This document shows positions 1 through 13,100 of a stretch of 64,000 nucleotides of DNA, piece by piece. The notes below the pieces were generated by a model. It saw only the letters and a list, made by a program, of their open reading frames with translations, ran no database searches and was not told the DNA's origin. Source of the DNA: Pieris napi (lineage: Eukaryota; Arthropoda; Insecta; Lepidoptera; Pieridae); assembly GCF_905475465.1 (NCBI RefSeq), contig NC_062245.1:5456001-5520000 (forward strand). The letters run 5' to 3'. The translations under genes were made by a program, and so were the position numbers. Positions within the stretch are counted from its first letter, which is position 1, and the number at the start of each line of letters is the position of its first letter.

Positions 1-52
1 ACTAAAATACTCTCCTAAACACTAAGATAATGTAAATCAGCCTTAAGTGCTG

Positions 53-1378
53 GAATACCGCTTCTATACATCCGACCCCTAAAAAAGGCGATCGCTCTGA
101 TCCGTCCAACTATCGCCCAATAACTATAACCTGTGTTCTCCAAAAAAATAGAAACCATTATTAACGGCCAGCTCCTGAGGTATCTAGAGAGCCACTTCCA
201 GGCTGATTAGCAATTATCAGTACGGCTTTAGTAGCTCAGCTGTTGACCTTCTTGTACCTTACATATAGGTCGGCAGAGGTAATTGAGTCCAAGGTGGAGG
301 CACTGGCGGTATGTTTAGACATAGCGAAAGCCTTCGATCGGGTGTGGCACAGAGCATTGCTCTCGAAGCTTCCAGCATATGGGCTCTCCGAGAAATTATG
401 CAACTGGATATCCAGCCTTCTTGCTGATCGGAGCATGTTTCGCGCTTAAACTCGTGAACGCTGGGGTCTCACAAGGTTGTGTCCTATACTCGACTCTGTT
501 TATTCTGCATACCAATGATAGCTTAGCAACATTCATAGGACGACAGCAATGGTGATACTCTTTACACTGGCCGAACAGGTATTTATCGGGCAGTTGTCGA
601 TCACTACCGGATCAAAGTTGTGTCTCGGACTGGGGTAGACTAACTCTCGTAATATTTAACCCCAAGAAGACACAAGTTTGCGCGTTTTGCGCTAAAAAAA
701 CACCCTTTGACGCTACACCTCTCTTCGAAACCACTCTCCTTAAAACCTCAGCTAGCATCGGAATACTATTCGTTGTCATATCGAATTACGCTCAGTTTCG
801 CAGTCATTTGGAAGAGAAGGCTAAATTAGCTTCTAAGAAGCTTTATGTGCTCGTTCGAGTACTGTTCTCACCTCTGGGCGGGAGCTCCCCAGTAGCAGCT
901 CCTTCCGCTTGACCGTATTCAAGTAATTACCTGCAGCTAAAGGCCGATTTACATTATCTTAGTGTTTAAGAGAGTGCTTTAGTACAACTTGAAAGGCAAG
1001 TTCTTTAGCGTAGCGTTTACTAAACCAAGTAGCGTTTACATGTTTCAACTAAAGTACTATCCTAAAGCACTCTCCTAAACACTAAGATAATGTAAATCGG
1101 CCTTAAGTTTCATCATCGAACGTAAGGCAGATTACCATCCGTATCACCTCGACGTCCGTCGTTCCACAACTGAGCGTTTCTTAAGGCAGTTTTTGCCGCG
1201 CACCAGTTCCACTATTTGGAACCAGCTGCTCACTGAAGTATTTCCGAAGCAATTCAACTTCGAGGGTCCTTCAAGAAAAGAGCGTACCAATTCTTAAAAG
1301 GCCAGCAACGCGCTTACGAGCCTTCTGGCAATGTAAGCAACGCACGGTGGGCAATCGTACCTACTTTACTAGGCTTAC
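53..1378 (+). mobile_element. Degraded non-LTR retrotransposon (LINE) with reverse-transcriptase remnants
   Basis: Plus-strand frames 60-900 carry broken reverse-transcriptase pieces: SNYRP-like sequence near 105-115, then LAVCLDIAKAFDRVWHRALL and LSKLPAYGLSEKLCNWISSL at 243-449, followed by stops and shifts. From 1105 the element's 3' end resumes (STTERFLRQFLP, LGSFKKRAYQFLKG in related copies). A MITE splits it at 941-1103. Dead copy. The clade is Jockey/CR1-like by impression only. Confidence 0.75.
941..1103. mobile_element. MITE with about 40-bp terminal inverted repeats
   Basis: The left end GGCCGATTTACATTATCTTA is mirrored at 1061-1102. A third copy of the same end occurs at 6-46, so another member abuts the window start. 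It interrupts the LINE at 53-1378. TTAA-like flanks are visible on the right only. Confidence 0.75.
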
Positions 1379-3230
1379 TGGTTTGAATAGTAAAAAGATA
1401 AAATGAAAGTCAAACTCGATAATAATATTTATTACAAAATGTAACACTTAATCATATAAACATTGGATTTACAAGAGTATATTTCAATATTATTATGTAT
1501 TAAACAATATCATCTACATCTAAAGTTTGCCACAAATTAAAACATTTTGTATGGAAGTACAATTATTTCAATTTCTTGAAAAAAAAAAAATACGTTATTT
1601 TTGTTGCCTTGTCACTTAGGTATACAAATTGTTCAAATCAATATAGAATTTTTACTAAATATTAAAGATTGTCCTATAGTTTGGAATAAACTTAGAACAC
1701 TTTTGATTTAGAGGGCGGGGCTCCGATTCTATCAGACTTGCGTTGACAAAAAACGTCTAAGTATGATAAAGGTTTTTGTTTGAAATCACCTGGGGCAGAT
1801 CATTTCTGTATCATTATAACCACGCAGGAATTCCAGTTGCAATAGTTTGTAACCCCTGATTTTGCGTACCACTATATAAACATAATTAACTTGAAGTCAA
1901 CGTCTTCTCAAATATAACACTGCCTATATATAGTTGTTGTTAAACATACTTTAAGTGGAGTTTGCGGACAAAGAACTAAACTTTTTTGAACGTTTTTACG
2001 TCATTTTCTGTATAAATATACAATAGATTTACAATAAAAGTGTACAAAATTACATATTATAAACCCATTTCTGACAAATTCAAAGAATTACGTTAAAAAT
2101 CTTTGGAGGTAGGATTTTCTCATAAGTTGAGTAAATTAAAAAAAAAATAACAGGACATAGACCGGAAATTTTGTAGTTATATAATAATATGTCCTGCTCT
2201 GCGCCGATACTCTGTAACTTCCAAAAGTGATAGCGATATTTTTGTATAGAATTTCGTCGTAGTTCTCTTAATATCCGTAGCGCTGTCTCAACAAAAAACA
2301 CATATTGAAGCCGGAGAGAATTCACTATTCAGAGTTACAGAGTACAAGCACTGATTGTAGAATTTATTAAATTATTATCTAACTACTTCCTGTGGTATAT
2401 CGTTTTATACCTTGAATATTTAACTTTTCAATTAACATTCTACTATATTGTTAATTAACAGTATAAATGTATGAAATTTTCTGCTATCTCATACAGACGC
2501 GTTTTATGCAGTGATCAAATCACGGACACGACATAAAAAATGCACCGTTTTTACTATAATATTTTGTCTCTTACTGTCAAATTGTGATTACGCTGTGATG
2601 AAAAGAGACAGGTGAGTATTTAATTAAACTGCAATTAGACTGAGGGGTTAGTTAACTTTTTTCTAATATTTTTTACGGTCACTTAACTACCACTGTATAT
2701 TATTTTCCTTGAAATATAGTTGTTCTACATTTTGATTCACATACTAAACGATAATAAAATACATTTCTCTTACATTAGTTTTAATCTTAATCACCTTATA
2801 CATCTGTTGCTCTTAAATAAACTCTATATTGTACAATATAAATTATTGATAACCTACCTATATATATGACACGGGTATATCGCTTTGGGAACATGGCATC
2901 AAAGTTTTAATATCACGATAATTTGCATTAGGTAAACTAACAAATCAGAGCTGACCGCGCTTTACCTATAGAAAACACATTTGCTTGTGAAAGAGTATAC
3001 ATTATCTTTGCATTTTGTTCATTTAATAGCTTACTACAAATAGTTATGAAGTTATAATATTCAATCATATTAGTCGTACACTATAGTATACATAAACATA
3101 AAGAGTTTTTGGAAGACATATTTTTAATTAAATTTTAAAGTAATTGTAAGAATTTAAACGTTATTAGCTAGGATATAAGGAAACGAAATAAAATTCAAGT
3201 TTTTGTATAGGAGTTGAAAATAAAAGTTAT
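1379..3230. other. AT-rich 3' flank with no gene seen
   Basis: I see no exon or RNA gene here. The one clear structure is the inverted-repeat element at 2201-2355. Confidence 0.5.
2201..2355. repeat. Small inverted-repeat element, copy 1
   Basis: Ends carry TACTCTGTAACT and its mirror AGTTACAGAGTA. A second copy lies at 7417-7558. The CTGTAAC core is shared with the foldback family at 7891-8133. Confidence 0.6.
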
Positions 3231-3290
3231 AAATGGAATGGAATGGTGGGATTAAAATGCAATTAATTATTCTTTGCATGAACTGTCTTG

Positions 3291-3446
3291 TTACCATGGT
3301 TACGTTGCTATTTCAAAATAAAAAGTTGGTTACCATGGTTACGTTGCTATTTCAAAATAAAAAGTTGGTTACCATGGTTACGTTGCTATTTCAAAATAAA
3401 AAGATGGTTACCATGGTTACGATGCTATTTTCATATAAAATGATCG
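3291..3446 (+). repeat. 39-bp tandem repeat, four units
   Basis: Units start at 3291, 3330, 3369 and 3408, each beginning TTACCATGGTTACG and ending in an AATAAAAAG-like tail. The period is 13 codons, which leaves a spurious open frame. Related units continue at 3703-3860 beyond a MITE. Confidence 0.9.
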
Positions 3447-3449
3447 TTC

Positions 3450-3702
3450 GGGGCCGTACAAGTATTACGTAAGCACTATAGGGGGGGAGGGGGGTCTTTA
3501 TTATTTACTCTTTTACACATATTACCCACATATTGTTTACGCTTGAAAACGAAATGCATTTTCTAGGATTCCTACAAAAAATTAATTCGTTTATGTGTTA
3601 TTATTTTTGAGAGCTTAGCATAATTTTGCTGACAAGAGGAAGGGAGGGGGGGAGGGCGTTTAAATTGCAGTAAATCTGCTTACGTAATACTTGAACAGCC
3701 CC
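3450..3702. mobile_element. MITE, GTTCAAGTATTACGTAA family, inside the tandem array
   Basis: Ends GGGGCCGTACAAGTATTACG and, mirrored, CGTAATACTTGAACAGCCCC. G-rich tracts lie inside. It sits between units of the 39-bp repeat. Relatives at 8250, 12262, 23056 and 50298. Confidence 0.8.
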
Positions 3703-3870
3703 TTACCATGGTTACGACGCCATTTCCATATAAAAGTTGGTAACCATGGTTACCAAATGATATATGAATAAATAAAAATATATGGATCACCCCATGATAT
3801 GATATGAATATGATGCTATTTTCATATAAAAGGATGGTGGGTTACCATGGTAACAAACCTCGTTACTTTA
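3703..3870. repeat. Diverged units of the 39-bp repeat with a 16-bp perfect palindrome
   Basis: CCATGGTTAC units occur at about 3706, 3743 and 3846. GGTAACCATGGTTACC at 3739-3754 is its own reverse complement. Confidence 0.75.
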
Positions 3871-3923
3871 GTCCACGTTTAAACCCTTTAAAGATCATAT
3901 ATTAACTGGACCGGAACTACAGA

Positions 3924-4174
3924 TTATGCATTAGTTTGATTCCGTTTCTTTGGCGGCGGCGTCGGCGCTTTTTCATTGGTCGGTGGTAACTCTCTTCTCT
4001 TTGATTGGTACAAATATGAGTTGCGCGGTGACAGCACTAAATCGTAATTATACCTGGTGGGTAGGGGGTTCGTCTCCTGGTTATTGTTCTCTGTGTCTAG
4101 GTCTAGGCTTCTGTGTGACTGCTTGACTGGTAGCGGCGGCGGTTCCTCTTCGTCTTGGTTCGAGTCTGTAGTGC
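3924..4174 (-). CDS. mbc: mbc exon 36 (stop), Pro-rich SH3 ligands
   Basis: 251 nt including TAA at 3924-3926, phase 1 in. Encodes GTTDSNQDEEEPPPLPVKQS and ends ELPPTNEKAPTPPPKKRNQT. PPLPVK fits the Crk SH3 consensus P-x-L-P-x-K, and PTPPPKKR is a second candidate ligand. In DOCK1/mbc such motifs bind Crk, which links the GEF to adhesion and fusion receptors. Confidence 0.93.
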
Positions 4175-7100
4175 CTGTGGGGTATATTTTTAGATTTATT
4201 AACATGTGGGTACATTAAGATGATTATTTTAATTGCCTTCGTCGCGCAAATGGATTCAATTCCAAGCAATAATTAATGCTGTAGGTAGAGTATTTGCTCA
4301 TTTACTTGCCAGTAATGAGCATATCCGAAAATATTTTACCCCACACCCCTTTAGGAGATTTAGGGGCGTAACCATAAGATTTTAATTGCACAACCAATTC
4401 ATGCACATCCCAAAGACCTTGTATAAAGTTAAAAATTCCAAACCGGTGGGTTATTTAAACGCGTGCGTTAGAACATATACCTTTATGCAAGCCAAAACTA
4501 TACTACTATAAAAAGCATTGCAAATTATAACAACTGTAACACATGCAAGCAAAAACCTTAAATAACTTATACAGAATCACACATCAAACATTTAGTTGTT
4601 AAAAGTCAAAATAATTCCAAGACCAGGCGACGTGCACAAAACACATATCGAAACATTTGCCGTCCTTGATTATCTCATTTTCCTTAGCTATTTATTTATT
4701 TCCTGCAGCTTACATAAATTATATATGTCACCGTAAAATTGTAAAAACCGTTAGATTGTAATCTATCTCGCGAGATTGTAAACTGTCGAAAGATTGTGAA
4801 CCTCAACGAACTGCTTACAAATTAACGTATTATTATTCGGTAGTTATATGAAATTGTTGGGAAGTAAAATTAATCTGTAATTGACCAAAGAAGTTTGAAT
4901 GATAACTAAGTTAGTGTAGTACAATCTACTGAGTAATAATACGTTAAATTGTAAGCAGTACGCTGAGGTTCACAATCTTTCGACAGTTTATAATCTCGCG
5001 AGATAGATTACAATCTAACGGTGTTTACAATTTTACGTTAACATATATTACAAAAATCAATTATACAAACGATAAAGCCAAATATGGAATACATAATATG
5101 ATTAAACATTTACGAAAGGAAAAAAATAAATAAAAATGAATAAATACATTGTAATATCTAATTTGGCTCTGTTGTGTGATGGTGTGAAAGTGGTGTACGT
5201 GAGGATGTGATGGGTGTGCTCATGATGCAGGTGCTTTAGCGCTATGGATATCCTTAATACTCCTTTTAAGCGTGAGGAACGTGAAACAAAGCACGATTAC
5301 GAGTCTAAGTAGGAAGTAGTAAATAATAAATTAAATAGAAAATTCAGTTACAAAAAAATATTTATAATCCTATAATTATTAAAAATTATAAACGCTCTAA
5401 CTTAATTCAATCTAGATGAGTGAAAAATAGTGATGCAACGAATACAAATATGAATATTCGTATTCGCCGAATATATATTTCCCGAAGCTGAAAAAATTCC
5501 AATAAAGCGTTCTACTCTCGCCGCAAAGAGATTTTTAACCGGTATAAATGTACAGAGACAAGAAATCACCTAATTCCTGAACAAAATGCTGTGCTTTTTG
5601 AACAAAAATTTTGTCAGTAGTTTTAATTAATAAATATCGTAGTAAAAAAGATGTGTATTATTTATTTCCCTATTTGGTTTGATATTTGTATTCGTTAAAA
5701 TAATATTCATTGCATCACTAGTGAAAATCCTATGAGTATTTTCATAAATTCTAGACCTAAAAATAAAAATAAATAAATCAGTGGCGCTACAACCTCTTTA
5801 GGTCTTGGCCTTAGATTTGAATCTGTTTCATGATCATTTTTAAATCTAATAGGCAAGTAGGTGATCAGCCTCCAGTGCCTGACACACGCCGTCGACTTTT
5901 TGGGTCTAAGACATGTCGGTTTCCTCATGATGTTTCCTTCACCATTCGAGCAAATGTTAAATGCGCACATAGAAAGAAAGTCCATTGGTGCACAGCCGGG
6001 GATCGAACCTACGACCTCAGGTATGATCACGCTGAAGCCACTAGGCCAACACTGCTCTAGACCTAGCTACCATTAAATACAAGCACCAAAGCCACCACTG
6101 TTTTTTTGCAATATCTGTACCTTAAGTTAATTAATATTAAAACAAAAAGTGTTTAACATTTGAATCGGTGATTTCTAAAACCCCACATGTGACACAGACC
6201 TAACTTTTCAGGAGACAATAAAAACTTATTATTAATTTATGTGGTGGTTATTTAGTAATTTTTTCAGTTTATATGTAAAATATATAACCTAACAAAGTAT
6301 ATGAAGGTACATTTCGTCTTTTAAAATATTCCAATAATGTATGAATACTAGATAAACTTGCGTCACATGTGGGGTTTTCGCAAAAACTAAGGTTTTGGTA
6401 AATAAAATAATAAATTTCTAGGAAATTATGCAACTGAAACAATAAAACACTACATGAACAATATGTCTATATATGAATTTTATCAAGGACGGCAATAGAC
6501 CCATGCATAATTATCCGGTGCACGTGTACCTAACGAATCCCTGTTAGATGGTGGCTCTGAGGAAGTGACGTATGAAGCTCGCTGCGATAACCGCCGCTCG
6601 ACGTCCGCCCGAAGAGGCCTTTCCGTCACCAACTAATATCAAACATAGTATGTACTTTTTGTACGGCTGTGAATTTGACTAAGACCTGGGACCATTCCTC
6701 TTCATAGTGTTTCTTTAATTGCAACATTTATGTATTTATGTCTAAAACTAGCTGACCTGGCAAACGTCGTTTTGCCATGTATATCATTTATTAAAAAAAA
6801 TAGGGGTTGACCGTAGAAGGGTGAAAATTAGGGGTTGTATGTATTTTTTAATGATATATCATAAACAAAAAGGTTTTATCTAAAAATTAAAAATATAATA
6901 ATTTAGGGGTGGACTACTATTATAATTTAGGGGGATGAAAAATAGATGCTGTCGGATTCTCAGACATACCCAATGTGCACACAAAATTTCATGAGAATCG
7001 GTCAAGACGTTTTGAAGGAGTTTAACTACAAACACCGCGACACGAGAATTTTATGCATTAGATTTACCACCGTGAATTTAGCAGCATAGTGTTCTAGTGG

Positions 7101-10100
7101 AAATCTTAATTCAAGAATTATATTACCAATAGAATTGATAATTTAAGTTTGTTTTGGACTAAGTTCAGAAGTCGAAAACAGTTTTGGTCTCTTTGGGTTT
7201 TTTTGTACATAGATTATAGTATATCTGTAAGCAAGCTAAGTATCTTACATAAAGCTTTTATAAAAGCATATTTAAAGCTTAAAAGCTGGATTTGTATACG
7301 TAGAATTGGAAATAACAATAAATTTCTCTCATATAGTCTGGCTTTAGCAACTGAAAAAGTATATCTCTTTTTCAGTATATAAACAGAATAAAAAATATTT
7401 CTGATATTATCAAAGTCTACGCCGGTACTCTGTAACTTCCATAACCATACCGACTTTAATGAGCTCTTATACTCACTTTTGATTCAGTTTTTCTACAGCT
7501 GATTGAGATTGCGTGGTATGTAAATTAAAGTGGAGGTTACAGAGTACCACTGCTGATTGCTGTGATATCGATTTAATTCAAGAATACTTACGTCCTGTCG
7601 CAGCTCTCGCAGTGGAGAAACTGCTGAATCGACAATATTCGGTGAGCTGACACTATTCAAGTTATTGTTGAAGGCACTTGCAATTGCTGATGTTATGGCA
7701 CTATTGATAGAGTTGTTCACACCATTCGTTGTAGCAGAGGTGTACCACTGACTACCACTTGATTGAATGCTAACTTCACTCTGAAAGAATCCATACTTTG
7801 AATTTTAAACAATTGTGTAAGGAATAGTTTCATACAGCCTCCCCTCGACCAAACTAGAATAGTCTTACACGTGAAACCGTTACTTTAAAACAGCCCTGCG
7901 ATTCTGTAACTCACTTTTCGAACTCACACAGCGGTTTTCGCATCGGCGGTCGCTCTGAAATCAGTCGTCAAGCAGTCATTTTATGATTTGGCATTCTAAT
8001 AAACAATAAACTTCAAGCTCCCACCTTTTCAGAATGCCAAATCATAAAATGACTGCTTCACGACTGATTTGAGACCACTGCTGCGAAAACCGCTGTGCGA
8101 GTTCGAAAAGTGAGTTACAGAATCGCAGGGCTGATTATAACAAGTAACAGAAAAAAATATTTAAGAACTCTACTCTCTTTGAAGCAATGGCCTTATCTAT
8201 TACGATGAGATATTAGTTAATATTTGCTTCATTTTTATTTGGCGATATATATAGCGTTCAAGTATTATATCACGCAATTTTTGGAGATTATTGACACCCC
8301 CCCCCCCCCCCCCCGTTTCTTACCTTTACACCTAAAAGTTACCATTATGTGGTGTAATAATATTAACAATAACGCGTAATTCAATCCCCGTATAGTAACG
8401 TTTTACAAAAGGACCCCCCCCCAAATTCGTTACGTAATACTTGAACGCTCCCTAAATGAATACTTTGAAAACATACCTTTCTACTTCTTTTTTTGTGCCT
8501 TGGTGTGAGTGTACCACTGCTACTTATTCTGTGAAATAAAGTGTACATTAAGTTTATTCTTAAAAACATAAGCACAGTTTTTGTTTGTTGGAACGAAGTT
8601 CCTTATCGCGCGTTGTGAAAGGGGGCTAGACGGAAAAAATTCTTACGAAAAGTTGTCACGACACTTTTGGGCTATTTGCTATTGTAATACACCGGTTCTC
8701 GTCCGATCACCGAAGTTAAGCAACGTCGGGCGAGGTCAGTACTTGGATGGGCGACCGCCTGGGAACACCTCGTGATGTTGGCTTTTTTTTTCGTCGTAAG
8801 ATTGGTGTCGAGAAAATCTATCATACTGTTATGATACCAATTAACATATAAATTAATCGAAAGGAATTTCGTTCCATCCGGGTGTCCGTTGACACCTCTA
8901 GTTTTTTTTTATTTAGCCTTTATTCGAGTACTACACTACGTCCATGTCAATATGTTTCTAGTGCGCGTCCTCTCTTATTTCTTCCCACATTTACACTGTA
9001 TGTGTTTAAAAAAATCTTGAATTAAATATCAACTAAAAATCCACCTTATTACATTTATTTCATTTTCTTAAATTTGGGGGAAAACCACGTTGCCATCGTT
9101 AAGTCGTGTTCGTATAATACGTACATCTTGGTTTCATTGGATTCACCCTTGACATCATATGATAATAAATAAGACAAAAAGAAATAATTTTAAAACTATT
9201 CTAATGATTATATTGGAAAAATGCACGTACCTTGTCCTATTAAAAGCGGAAATGAATTTTGACTTAGAAGTTGACCTGCAAATAAATTTATAAATCAGAG
9301 AGTATAAGATTCGAATCTTTATACATATAAATCTTCTGTTTGTAAGCTCCACCTAAACGACTGGACCGATTTTGATGAAGTTTTTTGTATTCAAGTGAAT
9401 TCGATTTACAATGAGATGATTTTTATTGTTCAACATGTGTACAGGACATCTGACGGGTCCGTTAGTTTTAACTTTTAAATATATATTTATTTAATATGTT
9501 GATTATATTATTTTATTGTATACATTTTCTACTTCGGCTACTTTAACAATATGGGTACATACTATATGTATTAGCTTAGATTACGTAATAGTTATATAAT
9601 GTCATAAAACTTACTCATTTCCGGTCGATATATCGGACATCCGGTTAGTCGCGAGGCTTCGTGAATCAATATCGCTGCTGTCTCTAAGATTTGCCCGCAA
9701 CTGAACTTCTGATGACGCCTCGCTTAGAGTATCAAATTCACTTATCTGAAATCAAGCCAATTAAAATTATGTTTGGGTAATAAAGAATATTATTTTCATA
9801 AAATTAACTAGTAATAATCCTTGGCACGAATACGTTAAATCTATTTGAAGATTAAATATAGTAAAAATATATAATATAAAAATAAATATATATAAGATAA
9901 ATCGTATACGTAAAAATACGTACCCGTCTACCGAAGTTCTGTTCAACCTTCTGTTGTATCTCGTGGAAACGTTTCACCAATAATGCGTGCATTTTCTTGT
10001 CCGGATCCCGAGAGGCGTGAACTTCTAAACCTGTAATTAAATATAAATAATTATAACCTCGTACATTAATAATAATAATAATATTTAAAACTATGACGGT

Positions 10101-13100
10101 ATTATAGGTTCAACTCACTAAGGTAAATAATTTGTTTGAAATGCAATTATTTACATGAAAATATACTTTTACTTTTTATATTAATAAATAATACGGTGAA
10201 AAATTCGAGATATAAGGACAAAAAATATGCTATTAGTTCGAAATGTATAGATCTCATACTACAAGGGTTTATTTATTTGGGACGCGATGAGATTTGGGGC
10301 AGATACATTCCTACGCCTGTTACCTTTTTTGCAACCTATACACCGCCAACAAACCAATACCACTAGAATAAATAAAATATAAGAGAGACAATAGAAGAAA
10401 TATGACTGCCATATGGGTTTAATACTTCGATTGAGGTTTCATAACATTCTTACCAAACTTCAGTAAAGGCACTTGATCAGCAATCAAATCTTTGAGCTGC
10501 TGCAGTAGGCCGCTATGTTCAGGATGCCGTGCCTCGTAGCTGGCCGTGAAGAATGCCAACTCGTAGTTAACTAGCCCTCCTTGTACTTGTGGGTCTAGGA
10601 TACCTGAAATTAATTCAAGGGATAAAATCCATTAAAAACAGATATAAAATTATTGCGTACCGTACGTAAAGATTGTCGTATGTGTACGTAGCGATGTTTT
10701 CGGAGATTAAAATATTTCCTAATTAACAAAAATTCTGAAATCTTTTTTTTTTCCTTTATGGCACGGTTTGTGCTTATAATTCGCACTTGTAATTTGCCAT
10801 CCTCGACCTAGAACGTATTGCTACGTTCAAAACCTTCACAGTCTCCTTTCTTAGGTAGCATACTCACTGCTTGCCTTAGAAATTCGACCGTGCCTTCCAT
10901 GTACGGTCTAAGCACTCGCCCGGTACCGCACAACCCTCCCAAGGCCAAGAACAAATTTAAATTAAATAAAAACTTGACCTCGAACCGGGAATCGAACCCG
11001 ATACCCCTCACCTAGCTGCCACTTAATAAGACCGCTAGGCTATGAGACCCTTTTTTCTGAAATCTTAAAAATATACTGTCAGAAAATATCGTATTTTATT
11101 CTACCTAAGGTTTGTGTTTAATAGGAAAAAAATGGCGTCCGGATTTAATTTAAAATCCAGTTTTGGGAGTAATAAGATTGATTTAAATAATTCATCAGAC
11201 TTGTAGAGCCGTAAACTCACCTTGCAACCTCATAGTCAGCGGGTGTAATATCGCATTCGTGTTCTTAGTTTCCAGAATGACCCGTTTGAGTTGTCTGTTC
11301 GTATTTGACATAGTTTCCACCGCCACTTCCAAAGGAGACACCAAGTATGTACGAGAAGCTATTACAGGGAACCAACGAAGTATACCTGAAGGCAAAAAAG
11401 AATACTTGTGAAACAATAATCTAAATACACATGAAATAGACAATAAAGGCAGGAAAATTAGTGTTGGCACTGTAAGCGAGAAATATATTTAATAATAATA
11501 GCCTTCTTTATTTCAGATTATATACATATGTAGTTTTAGTTAGTTAGTAACAATTCAATCTTAGTTGTTATGTTAGTATTGGTTGTAAACATAACAAATT
11601 AAAAAATTCAATGGGGCATGGACGGCATACCAACGCTTAAAGATATGCGTGTTCTTTGTCAATCATTCATTAAGAATGCTTTAAATGAGTGTGCATTTAA
11701 AGCATTCTTAATGAAATTATAGGATTTAAAGCGGCAACACTGGTACTGGTGCAAGTCGATCTATATTATCTATATTTGGCCGTCTTTTACATTTGTATAG
11801 ACATACCTTTACTTCTTTTTATCTCGAATGGCATAATATAAATATGTACTACAAAATATTATAATAAAAGCTTAATGTTATTTCATCATATTTTCTAAAG
11901 CCTTTATCAGAACAGTTTTTCGAAAAATTATGTTACATATAAAATACTAAATAAAGACATAATTCCAGTAAATGACTCTTGCGCAGAAAACCAATACTCA
12001 CCAGGTAATTTATCACTAATCTCAACTTCCGTCCTTTCAATCCACCTCGAAGCGAACTCCTTTGCACCAGAAACATCTTTACCCGATATTAAATCTCCGT
12101 CGTCTGAAATATTTAAAAAATCCTATTCAGTCTTAGTGAATCTAACTATATTTTACGTAGGGGATAACAATAGAATGGCTCACAAAAATTTTCGTCGACT
12201 TAGTGCCTTAGTGCCTATACCCCTAAAACATCGATTACTTTGGAGATGCAAGATGTGATCACACGCATTCAAGTATTACGTAAAGAATTTTGGGGGTCCT
12301 TTTCTAAAACGTTACGATACGGGGCGGGGATGGGATTGAATTACGCGTTATTGTTAATATTATTTTCGACTTTCCAGTACTTTACACGACATAATGGTAA
12401 GTTTAGGTATAAAGAGTCACTAGGTGGTCACGAAACGTTTTACAATACTTGGGTACAGTACTGTAGTTGGATACAGAATTACGGCGCGTTACATTGGGGG
12501 GGTCAATAATCTCCAAAATTTGCGTGACGTAATACTTGAGCCCTCCCTAAGCACAGAAGCTATCAAGTGTAGACTACTAGTTATCATGATTTATCACTTT
12601 TAAAAGATAAGTAGTAGCAGTAAGCTTTCGAGGTTCGAGAAAAGTTTTTGGAGTTTATGTTCTAATAGTTTTTAACTTTTTTTTTTTTGTTAAAAACTAC
12701 TCCTATACAAATGAGGTAAGGAAATGGTATTTTAAAAATCAGTCCTATATTAGGAAACGTAAAAGTTTTAAGAATACTAAAAATCTAAAATGCTTACCAT
12801 TTTTATATACAGGCCTAGAAAAAATAAACTTATTAACATTATTGTGTTCATAATACTGAAGTATTCTCTCGTCTATTGGTTTGTTCACGAGATGCGCCCA
12901 TTTCTCCGAGATCACTGGTGTAACCGCGTTTATTTGTAAATCTGATATATTTATAAGGAAATACAAGATCATTCAATTATCACTGTACATTAAGCAATAT
13001 TAAAATTATTCCGAGTAAAAAATTACATCTCGGAACAAAATTTTTTTTTAAAGACCACGAAGGTCTCATTTTTCGTGCAAACGGTCAGGAGGCTCACCTA

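Noticed and set aside
3291..3446. CRISPR-like array
   Set aside because: Direct repeats have no unique spacers; this is a simple tandem array in a eukaryote.
3233..3472. Repetitive protein VTMVTLLFQNKK
   Set aside because: By-product of the 39-bp tandem repeat period being a multiple of three.
5157..5290. Alternative last exon for mbc (TRNRALFHVPHA after an acceptor-like CTTAG, or a hydrophobic tail in another frame)
   Set aside because: The acceptor is reasonable, but the peptide resembles nothing in the DOCK family, and exon 35 to 36 joins cleanly with Crk-ligand motifs. No transcript evidence available.
5860..6060. Protein-coding reading of SINE copies, in both directions
   Set aside because: The same frames recur in every SINE copy with stops and shifts; they follow the tRNA-like consensus.
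8685..8782. Functional 5S rRNA gene
   Set aside because: The first 20 or so bases are replaced and the copy lies inside a repeat element within an intron, so it is a derived copy.
10980..11050. Genuine tRNA genes at the SINE heads (also 28655, 34400 and 37950)
   Set aside because: A and B boxes are present but the cloverleaf is degraded and each is followed by a SINE body.
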